A stretch of DNA of 64,000 nucleotides, from contig DASRFJ010000167.1 in the NCBI GenBank assembly GCA_035651595.1, positions 1-64,000 of the forward strand, read 5' to 3'. Position 1 is the first letter of the stretch. Every line of letters begins with the position of its first letter. Below are positions 41,548-49,500 of this stretch, in pieces. The translations under genes and the position numbers were made by a program. The notes under the pieces are model-generated. The model was given only the letters and a program-made list of their open reading frames with translations. It searched no databases and was not told where the DNA came from. This DNA is from JAFARZ01 sp035651595 (GTDB lineage: Bacteria; Actinomycetota; Actinomycetes; Streptosporangiales; Streptosporangiaceae).

Positions 41548-42518
41548 TCAACGGACAGCGTTGCCTGGTCACGGGCGGCGCGGGCACCATCGGCTCGACG
41601 ATCGTCGACCAGCTGGTCGGAGCCGATGCGGGGGAAGTCGTCGTCCTCGACAATTTCGTCCGCGGACGCAAGGAGAACCTGGCCGGCGTTCTCGGCTCGG
41701 GCAAGGTCCGCGTCGTCGAGGGAGACATCCGGGACCGCGGCCTCGTCGCCGATCTCATGGCCGGGATCGACCTGGTCTTTCATCAGGCAGCGATCAGGAT
41801 CACGCAGTGCGCCGAGGAGCCCAGGCTGGCGCTCGAAGTCCTCGTCGACGGCACCTACGACATCGTCGAGGCCGCCGCCGACGCGGGCGTCCGCAAGGTC
41901 GTCGCCGCTTCGTCGGCGTCGGTGTACGGGCTCGCCGAGCAGTTCCCGACGACCGAGCGGCATCACCCCTACGCCAACGACACCCTGTACGGCGCGGCGA
42001 AGACCTTCAACGAAGGCCTGCTCCGCAGCTTCCACGCGATGCGCGGACTCGATTACGTGGCACTGCGGTACTTCAACGTGTACGGCCCTCGGATGGACAT
42101 CCACGGTGTCTACACCGAGGTCCTGATCAGGTGGATGGAGCGCATCGAAGCGGGCCAGCCGCCGCTCATCCTCGGTGACGGCACGCAGACGATGGACTTC
42201 GTGTTCACCGAGGACATCGCGCGCGCCAACCTGCTGGCCGCGTCGTCCGACGCCACCGACGAGGTCTTCAATATCGGCAGCGGTACCGAGACCAGCCTGT
42301 CCGAGCTCGCTCAGGCGCTGCTGCGCGCGATGGACAGCGACCTTCCGCTCGAGTTCGGGCCGCCGCGCGGGGTCAACACGGTGACCCGCCGGCTGGCCGG
42401 CGTCTCGCGGGCCGCCGACCGGCTCGGCTGGAAGGCGGAGATCGGTCTCGACGAGGGACTGCGCCGGCTGGTGGCCTGGTGGCGGGCTGAGCGGTCGAGT
42501 TCGCGGGATTCGCGATGA
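41544..42518 (+). CDS. NAD-dependent NDP-sugar epimerase/dehydratase (extended SDR)
   Basis: This 324-residue protein has the Rossmann loop CLVTGGAGTIGSTIVDQL, catalytic Ser in ASSASVYG, the YxxxK pair in DTLYGAAKTFNEGLL, and the extended-SDR substrate region DFVFTEDIARANLLAA. It belongs to the UDP-glucose 4-epimerase-like group and should epimerise or dehydrate an NDP-hexose. GTG 41544 overlaps the preceding TGA (GTGA) and the next ATG overlaps its own stop, so the genes are tightly coupled. Confidence 0.9.
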   Translation: MINGQRCLVTGGAGTIGSTIVDQLVGADAGEVVVLDNFVRGRKENLAGVLGSGKVRVVEGDIRDRGLVADLMAGIDLVFHQAAIRITQCAEEPRLALEVLVDGTYDIVEAAADAGVRKVVAASSASVYGLAEQFPTTERHHPYANDTLYGAAKTFNEGLLRSFHAMRGLDYVALRYFNVYGPRMDIHGVYTEVLIRWMERIEAGQPPLILGDGTQTMDFVFTEDIARANLLAASSDATDEVFNIGSGTETSLSELAQALLRAMDSDLPLEFGPPRGVNTVTRRLAGVSRAADRLGWKAEIGLDEGLRRLVAWWRAERSSSRDSR

Positions 42519-43663
42519 TCCCGGTGATGCGCCCCTGGCTCGGCGCTGAAGAGGCTGCTGCCGCGGCCGAGGCCGTTTCCTCGGGGTGGGTGGCGCAAGG
42601 GCCCAGGGTCGCCGCGTTCGAGCAGGCGTTCGCCGCACACCTCGGCGCTAGCCATGGGGTCGCGCTTTCCTCGTGCACCACGGCCCTGCATCTGGCCCTC
42701 GTGGCGGCCGGGATCGGTGCCGGTGACGAGGTCGTCATCCCGTCGCTTTCGTTCATCGCGACCGCGAACGCCGCACGTTATGTCGGTGCCGTGCCGGTGT
42801 TCGCCGACGTCGACGGCACCACCCAGAACCTGACCCCGGCCACGGTCGAGCCGTGCCTGACACCCCGCACGCGTGCCGTGATCCTCGTCGACCAGGCAGG
42901 CGTCCCGGCGGACCTCGACGCGATGCGTGCGCTGTGCGAGCCGCGCGGTATCGCGGTCATCGAGGACGCCGCCTGCGCCGTGGGCTCGGTGTACCGCGGA
43001 CGGCCGGCCGGCGCGCACGCGAACCTGGCCGCGTTCTCCTTCCATCCGCGCAAGCTGCTCACGACCGGCGAGGGCGGCATGCTCGTGACCTCCGACGCCG
43101 ACGTGGCCGCCCGGCTGCGCCGGCTGCGCGAGCACGGTATGGACGTCAGCGCCGCGGACCGCCATGTCAGCCGCAAGCCGGTGATCGAGCGCTATCTGGA
43201 GCTGGGCTTCAACTTCCGGATGACCGACATACAGGCCGCGATCGGCCTGGTCCAGCTCGGCAAGCTCGATCAGATGATCGCCCGGCGCCGCGCGCTCGCC
43301 GCGCGCTATCAGACCTCGCTTGCCGAGCTGGCGGGCGTGGCGGGCGTCGCGGGCATCGTGACCGCCGCCGACCCTGACTACGGGACGACGAATTACCAGT
43401 CGTTCTGGGTGCTGCTGCCCGACGACTTCCCCGTCTCCCGCGACGAGCTGATGCGGCACCTGGCGGAGGCCGGTGTGTCGGCAAGGCGCGGCATCATGGC
43501 CGCCCACCTCGAACCGGCCTACGCCGGCGTCGCGCACGTTCCGCTGCCGGTGACCGAGCGGCTGACCGCACGATCGCTGATACTTCCGCTCTTCCACGAG
43601 ATGACCGAGGCGGAACAGGATCAGGTGGTCTCGGTGATCGCCGCCGCCGCCCGCGGCCGCTGA
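42515..43663 (+). CDS. DegT/DnrJ/EryC1/StrS sugar aminotransferase (first)
   Basis: This 382-residue PLP enzyme carries the sugar-aminotransferase signature FHPRKLLTTGEGGM, with Lys180 as the PLP Schiff-base residue. The cofactor-binding CTTALHLAL and DAACAVGSVYRG segments also fit. It converts a keto-NDP-sugar to an amino sugar using glutamate or glutamine. It is coupled to the epimerase and the acyltransferase genes by 4-bp and 1-bp overlaps. Two aminotransferases in one operon suggest a di-amino sugar or two different amino sugars. Confidence 0.92.
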   Translation: MIPVMRPWLGAEEAAAAAEAVSSGWVAQGPRVAAFEQAFAAHLGASHGVALSSCTTALHLALVAAGIGAGDEVVIPSLSFIATANAARYVGAVPVFADVDGTTQNLTPATVEPCLTPRTRAVILVDQAGVPADLDAMRALCEPRGIAVIEDAACAVGSVYRGRPAGAHANLAAFSFHPRKLLTTGEGGMLVTSDADVAARLRRLREHGMDVSAADRHVSRKPVIERYLELGFNFRMTDIQAAIGLVQLGKLDQMIARRRALAARYQTSLAELAGVAGVAGIVTAADPDYGTTNYQSFWVLLPDDFPVSRDELMRHLAEAGVSARRGIMAAHLEPAYAGVAHVPLPVTERLTARSLILPLFHEMTEAEQDQVVSVIAAAARGR

Positions 43664-44391
43664 TGGATCTCGTGCTGATCGGCGCCGGCGGCTTCGCCCG
43701 CGAAACGGCGCAGGCGGTCCACGACCTCAACCGGAACGGCGCCGGCTGGCGGCTGCTCGGCTATCTCGACGACGATCCGGCACTGCACGGGCAGAAGATC
43801 GACGGGACGGTGGTCCTCGGCGGCCGGGACCTGATCGGGGAGCTAACGGATGCGCGGTTCGTGGTCTGTACGGGCCGGCCGGGCAACTACGTCAGCCGCC
43901 TGAAGATCGTCGGCGAACTCGGCCTGCCGCCCGAGCGCTACGCGACGATCGTGCACCCCACCGCGGCCGTCTCCGGCTCGTCGTCGATCGGGCCAGGCAG
44001 CGTGCTGCTGGCCCAGGTGACCATGACGGCGGCAGTCGCCGTCGGGGCCCACGTCGCGGTCATGCCGCACGTCACGCTCACCCACGACGACATCGTCGAA
44101 GACTTCGCCACGATCGCCTCCGGCGTGTGCCTGGGCGGCGGTGCGCGGGTCAGGACCGGCGCATACCTGGGGGCTGGCGCCCTGATCGGCGAGGGCCGCA
44201 CCATCGGCGCCTTCTCGCTCATCGGCATGGGCGCCGTGGTGACGCGAGACGTGCCCGCGGGCGAGGTATGGGCCGGCGTCCCGGCCCGCCGCCGCCGAGC
44301 CGCCGACATCCCGGCCGGCATCCTCGAGGACCTCCTCGAGGGCCTCCTCGATACAGAAGATTCAGAAATCTCAGAAAGAAGTGCGAAGTGA
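43663..44391 (+). CDS. PglD/NeuD-family sugar acyltransferase
   Basis: This 242-residue protein has an N-terminal Rossmann-like UDP-sugar-binding domain (LVLIGAGGFARETAQAVHDLN) and a C-terminal left-handed beta-helix of hexapeptide repeats (HPTAAVSGSSSIGPGSVLLAQVTMTAAVAVGAHVAVMPHVTLTHDDIVEDF). The catalytic histidine region and acetyl-CoA-binding turns are typical of PglD/NeuD N- or O-acetyltransferases. It probably N-acetylates the amino group installed by a neighbouring DegT enzyme. It differs from the lipoyl-fused homologue at 51880-53022 in having no lipoyl domain. Confidence 0.9.
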   Translation: MDLVLIGAGGFARETAQAVHDLNRNGAGWRLLGYLDDDPALHGQKIDGTVVLGGRDLIGELTDARFVVCTGRPGNYVSRLKIVGELGLPPERYATIVHPTAAVSGSSSIGPGSVLLAQVTMTAAVAVGAHVAVMPHVTLTHDDIVEDFATIASGVCLGGGARVRTGAYLGAGALIGEGRTIGAFSLIGMGAVVTRDVPAGEVWAGVPARRRRAADIPAGILEDLLEGLLDTEDSEISERSAK

Positions 44392-45494
44392 CATCGATTC
44401 CGCTTGTGGACCTGGCCGCGCAGCACGCGGCCGTGGCCGACGAGGTCGCCGCGGGCTGGCGGGAAGTCCTGGCCGCGACGGCGTTCATCGGCGGCCCGCA
44501 GGTGGCCGCCTTCGAGCGTGCCTACGCCGAGTTCGTCGGCGTGCCCCATTGCGTGGGGACGGGGAACGGCACGGACGCGATCGAGATCGCACTCCGCGCG
44601 CTGGGTATCGGGCAGGGCGACGAGTGCATCCTGCCCGCCAACACGTTCATCGCCACCGCCGAGGCCGTCGCCCGCGCCGGGGCAACTCCGGTGCTCGTGG
44701 ACTGCGCCGACGACGACACGTACCTGATCGACGACGATGCCGTCGCGGCCGCGGTGACTCCCCGTACCGCGGCGATCATCCCGGTGCACTTGTATGGCCA
44801 GGCCGCGCCCGTCGAGCGGCTGTCGCCGCTGGCGAAGCGGACCGGTGCCTGGGTGGTGGAGGACGCGGCACAGGCCCATGGCGCCCGGCGTGACGGCAAG
44901 GGCGCCGGGTCACTGGGGGACGTAGCGGCCACGAGCTTCTATCCCGGCAAGAACCTCGGTGCCTACGGGGATGCGGGGGCGGTCCTCACCGGCTCGTCCG
45001 CCGTGGCGGACCGGATGCGGATGATCGCGGACCACGGTTCCCCGGCCAAGTACCGGCACGAGGTGCTCGGCGTCAACAGCAGGCTCGATACCCTCCAGGC
45101 AGTCGTGCTATCGGCCAAGCTGCGGCGCCTGGCGGCCTGGAACGCGGCCAGGCGCGTGGCCGCCGCCCGCTATGACGACCTGCTTTCCGGGTGCGAGGCC
45201 GTGACGCGGCCGCGGACGCTCGACGGCAACGAGCACGTGTGGCACCTCTACACGGTCCGGGTGCCGGACCGCGACCGGATACTGAAGGAGCTTCAGGCGG
45301 GCGGTATCGGCGCGGGGATTCACTATCCGGTGCCGGTTCACCTCACGCCGGCTTTCGCCGATCTGGGATATGCCGAAGGCGCGTTCCCGGTCGCCGAGCG
45401 ATCGGCGCGGGAACTGCTGACCCTGCCGCTGTTCGCCGAGATCACCGAGGCACAGCAGGAGCGGGTCGCCGAGGTGCTGATGGCGGCGCTGTAG
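44388..45494 (+). CDS. DegT/DnrJ/EryC1/StrS sugar aminotransferase (second)
   Basis: This 368-residue PLP enzyme begins MTSIPLVDLAAQHAAVADEV (GTG 44388 overlapping the previous TGA). The PLP lysine is Lys188 in SFYPGKNLGAYGDAGA, with GNGTDAIEIAL and VEDAAQAHGA as cofactor-contact blocks. The IPLVDL start and spacing resemble WbpE/WlbC enzymes that aminate C3 of UDP-sugar uronates. It is the last gene of rightward operon 3 and probably acts after the Gfo/Idh dehydrogenase at 40498. Confidence 0.92.
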   Translation: MTSIPLVDLAAQHAAVADEVAAGWREVLAATAFIGGPQVAAFERAYAEFVGVPHCVGTGNGTDAIEIALRALGIGQGDECILPANTFIATAEAVARAGATPVLVDCADDDTYLIDDDAVAAAVTPRTAAIIPVHLYGQAAPVERLSPLAKRTGAWVVEDAAQAHGARRDGKGAGSLGDVAATSFYPGKNLGAYGDAGAVLTGSSAVADRMRMIADHGSPAKYRHEVLGVNSRLDTLQAVVLSAKLRRLAAWNAARRVAAARYDDLLSGCEAVTRPRTLDGNEHVWHLYTVRVPDRDRILKELQAGGIGAGIHYPVPVHLTPAFADLGYAEGAFPVAERSARELLTLPLFAEITEAQQERVAEVLMAAL

Positions 45495-45502
45495 TCCGAG
45501 TG

Positions 45503-45612
45503 ATTTAGGTCACATTCTGACAAAGACTGGGATCAGGGCTATCACCGGGGGTTGCTCCTGCTCTATTAGCTAGATCATCATCGCTGGACGCGGTGACCTG
45601 GGCCTGGCGTAC
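45503..45612 (+). promoter_or_regulatory. Promoter and conserved leader, copy 1
   Basis: A sigma-70-like promoter, -35 CTGACA (45517-45522) and -10 TATCAC (45540-45545) with a 17-bp spacer, lies in a block closely matching 46369-46481. TCACATTCTG(A/G)CAAA(A/G)AC surrounds the -35 element, and the leader downstream shares TAGCTAG, ATC(A/G)TCGCTGGA(C/T)GCG and ACCTGG...GGCGTA(C/T)GC. It drives the secreted protein gene at 45634. Confidence 0.7.
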
Positions 45613-45633
45613 GCAGAAGAAAGAGTCGACCCT

Positions 45634-46335
45634 ATGTCCGAACCTACAAACCAGCCGCGCCAGACCCGGCGGCGTCCACGCCGACGCCGCGCTCCCGCTT
45701 TCGCCGTAGTCGCGCTCCTCGGCCTGTCCGCGCTCGCGATTTCCGCCTGGTCGCTCTCGGCCTCGAAGACCGCCTACAGCTCGACCGAGGGTCCCGTCTC
45801 TCCTCCCGGCCAGACGGCGACCGCAAGCCAGAGTTCCCCGGCGTCAGTGAGTAGCGCTCCGGCGACAGTGGGTAGTGTCCCGGCAACGGCGGGAGTCTCG
45901 CCGGAGCCGGTCGGACCGGTAGCGCTGAAACCAGGTAATCCGCCGCAGGTAGCCACGTGGAAGGCCGGCCCCGGCGGCACGGCGCTGGCCGCGATCGCTG
46001 CCCAGGTTGGCACGGTACTGATGACCCACGACGCGCGTCAGTACGTGCAGATGAAGCGGGAGTGCGTCACCCTTGCCGCCGAGGTGAAGACCGCCGACGC
46101 GGCACCGGCGATCCCCGATCCCGCCATGCAGAACATGTACAACAAGGCGCTTGCGTCGCTCGCGGCCGGTACCGCGGACTGCCAGGCGGCTGTCTCCTCC
46201 CACCAAGAGGGAGACGAGGATCTCGTCACGAGCACGAACTCGTCGCTCATGGCCACGGCAATGTCGGAACTCAACGTCGGCACCCGTGACCTGTACATCG
46301 CGACGTGGAAGATCAGGGCTCTCAAGAAGCCATGA
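45634..46335 (+). CDS. Membrane-anchored or exported hypothetical protein
   Basis: I recognise no family. The 233-residue product has a very basic N-terminus (RQTRRRPRRRRAP), one hydrophobic helix (AFAVVALLGLSALAISAWSL, about 22-41) and a low-complexity S/T/P/V-rich linker (to about 105). A helical C-terminal domain follows with two Cys that could form a disulfide (KRECVTLAAEVKTAD; GTADCQAAVSSHQ). Topology suggests an extracytoplasmic C-terminus. Its C-terminal pattern (helices, two cysteines, a small residue-rich region) vaguely resembles the lipoprotein at 51407. It shares its promoter type with the large DUF4082 protein next door, so the two may be co-regulated. Confidence 0.75.
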   Translation: MSEPTNQPRQTRRRPRRRRAPAFAVVALLGLSALAISAWSLSASKTAYSSTEGPVSPPGQTATASQSSPASVSSAPATVGSVPATAGVSPEPVGPVALKPGNPPQVATWKAGPGGTALAAIAAQVGTVLMTHDARQYVQMKRECVTLAAEVKTADAAPAIPDPAMQNMYNKALASLAAGTADCQAAVSSHQEGDEDLVTSTNSSLMATAMSELNVGTRDLYIATWKIRALKKP

Positions 46336-46368
46336 CCACCGCCCGCGCGGGTGGGACGACGCGGGGTC

Positions 46369-46481
46369 ATTAAAGATCACATTCTGGCAAAAACCTGGTC
46401 CGACGCTATCAAAAGTGGCGATTCGGGCGTCTTGTAGCTAGTCATCGTCGCTGGATGCGCTTACCTGGCCTGGGCGTATGC
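46369..46481 (+). promoter_or_regulatory. Promoter and conserved leader, copy 2
   Basis: This is the second copy of the 45503-45612 block: -35 CTGGCA (46384-46389), 17-bp spacer, -10 TATCAA (46407-46412), with matching upstream ATCACATT and downstream TAGCTAG / TCATCGTCGCTGGATGCG / ACCTGG...GGGCGTATGC segments. Because the aligned part in copy 1 is untranslated, the ATG at 46478 in this block is probably not the start codon of the following gene. Confidence 0.7.
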
Positions 46482-46516
46482 CGACGGTGTCGGCGCCATT
46501 GGCAGGGGTTGGGGAC

Positions 46517-49500
46517 ATGAGCAGGTGGAATCCGGTGGGGACTAGGCGGTTGATGCGGCGGATGTTGTTCGCCGCTACGGCTTTCATGCTGGTGGCAGGG
46601 TTGCTGGTCGGCGTCGGAGAGCGGGCGGCGGAGGCGTCGTGCGGCAATCCGGTCCAGTGCGAGAACGCGCTCCAGGGGACCCCCGAGACGGTGTGGGATG
46701 CCCCCGGGAGCGCCAGTTCGACGATCCAGGGCTTCGCGGATCCGTTCAGCGTGAACCTTGGGCAGACGATCAACTTCAAGATCAAGTCCCCGGCGACCAG
46801 CTACAAGATCGACATCTACCGGATCGGCTATTACAACGGTGACGGGGCCCGCCTCGAGGCGAGCGCGACGCCGAACATCTCGGTATCCCAGTCCCAGCCC
46901 ACGTGCAGCACGAACACGTCGACCGGGCTGGTGGATTGCGGCAACTGGTCGGTATCGGCCAGCTGGACGGTGCCGTCGACGATGGTGTCCGGGGTGTATT
47001 TCGCGAAGATCTACCGCACCGACTCCTCCACCGACTCGAACCAGATCCCGTTCGTGGTCCGCAACGACGCGAGTCACTCGGATGTCGTGTACATGACCTC
47101 CGACGAGACGTGGCAGGCCTATAACGACTGGGGCGGATACAGCGTGTACGCCGGGACCGCCACCGGAAAGCCGTGGTGCTGCAGCGCCCTGGACCCGGGC
47201 CGGGCCGTCCAGGTCAGCTACAACCGGCCGTTCGCGACTCGCTATGACACCCCAGGCGGCCAGGACTTCTTCTTCTCCACCGAGTACCCGATGATCCAGT
47301 TCATGGAGGAGAACGGCTACGACGTCAGCTACGTGAGCCAGATCGACGTGGGCGGCTCGAACGGCGCCTCGCTGCTGGAGCAGCACAAGCTGTTCGTGAA
47401 CACCGGGCATTCGGAGTACTGGGACGCGGGGGACCGGGCCAACCTCACCGCGGCCAGGGACGCCGGGGTGAACGTGGCGTTCTTCGCCGGGAACCTGATG
47501 TGGTGGAAGACCCGGTTCGCGCCGAGCCAGTTCGGCAACGAGGCGAACCGCACCATGATCGTCTACAAGGAGAGCCTGGACAGCACCGTCTCCGATCCGA
47601 GCGACCCGCCAACCTGGACGGGGGAGTGGCGAGATCCGCGGTTCAGCCCGCCCGGTGACGGCGGGAATCCGGAGAACGGGCTGACCGGCCAGTTGTGGAA
47701 GGTGAACCAGGGCACGTATGCGCTGTCGATTCCGGCAGCTTATTCCAAGCTGCGATTGTGGCGGAATACCAGCGTGGCCGGCCTAGCGGCCGGGCAGACC
47801 GCGACCATGCCCAACGAGACGCTGGGCTACGAATGGGACCTCGACGTAGACAACGGATCGCGGCCAGCCGGCGAGGTTGACCTGTCCCAGACCTGCGAGA
47901 CCGGTGTCCCGCAGATGCTCGAGGACTACCCGGAGGACATCGGATCCGGCAATGCCTGTAACAGCCTGACCATGTACCGGGCGGCGAGCGGTGCGCTCGT
48001 CTTCGACACCGGGTCCGTCCAGTGGGCGTGGGGGCTGGACGCGGACCACGACGGAGGGGCCGGCGAGGATGCCAGTACGGCCATGCAGCAGGCCACCGTC
48101 AACCTGTTCGCTGACATGGGTGCCCAGCCGAGCACGCTCATGTCGGGCCTGGTCGCGGCCGCCGCGTCCAGCGACCACACGGCGCCGGCCTCGACGATCA
48201 GCTCGCCGGCCGCCAATGCGACGATCGCGAACGGCAGCACGGTGACGGTCAGCGGCACCGCCACCGACAGCGGCGGCGGCGTGGTGGCCGGCGTGGAGGT
48301 GTCGACCGACAGCGGTAAGACCTGGCATCCGGTGACCACGATGTCACCAGCCGCGACGAGTGTCACCTGGTCATATACCTGGAACGCGACCGGACTGGGT
48401 TCGGTCTCCGTCAAGTCGCGCGCCACCGACGACAGCGGCAACACAGAAACGCCGGGCAGCGGCGTGGCGGTCACGGTCAACTGCCCGTGCACCCTCTACT
48501 CCCAGAACTACGTGCCCTCGGTGACGTCGCAGGCGGACGACTCGGCCCCGTACGAACTCGGGGTGAAGTTCACGTCCAGCATCAACGGCTGGGTAACCGG
48601 TATCCGGTTCTACAAGGGATCGGGGAACACCGGGACCCACACCGGAAGCCTCTGGTCGTCGACGGGCACGCAACTGGCCACCGGGACGTTCACGAACGAG
48701 ACGGCGAGTGGCTGGCAGACCATGCTGTTCAGCAATCCCGTCCAGATAACCGCGAACACCGTCTACGTTGCGTCGTACTTCGATCCCAACGGCCGCTACG
48801 CGACGGACTCCGAGCAGTTCTATCCCGGCGCCTTCGGCAGCCCGAGCCTTTCCCCGCTGTACAGCCCGCCGCTCAGCGCGGTGCGGGCGGGGGCGAGCGC
48901 CTCGAACGGCGTCTACAACGCGGGTGGTCCCGGGTTCCCCACGACCACGTTTGACGGCTCCGGATACGGCGTCGACGTCGTCTTCAGCACCACGAATAAC
49001 ACTCCGCCGCAGGTGACCGCGGAAACTCCAGCCAACGGGTCGACCGGCAACCTGATATCGGTGACGCCGACGGCCACGTTCTCCCAGGCGGTGACGCCGA
49101 GTTCGGTGTCGTTCACGGTAAAGGACTCGGGCGGGAACTCCGTCGCGGGCACGGTGACGTTCAACGCCGGCAACACGGTGGCGACGTTCACGCCGTCGAG
49201 TTCGCTGACCGCGAGTACGTCCTATACCGCGACGGTGTCCGGAGCGCAGAACGCGTCCGGGACGACGATGACCAGCCCGTTCTCGTGGTCCTTCACCACC
49301 GGCGCACCAGTCCAGTGCCCGTGCAGCATCTGGAACAAGGCGACGCCGACCGGCGCGGTGGACTCGACCGACACCAACAGCGTCAACCTCGGCGTGCAGT
49401 TCCAGGCGACGAACAATGGATTCGTCAGCGCGGTCCGGTTCTACAAGGAGGCGGACAACACCGGCACGCACGTCGGCAGTCTGTGGACGTCCACCGGGAC

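Noticed and set aside
45500..45516. CRP/GlxR-like site AGTGA-N6-TCACA upstream of the 45517 promoter
   Set aside because: The left half-site is not kept in the otherwise conserved copy at 46369, so it is probably coincidental.
45566..46481. Known riboswitch class in the duplicated leader
   Set aside because: The conserved words do not match the c-di-AMP, cobalamin, SAM or c-di-GMP riboswitch cores I know; kept only as an unclassified leader.
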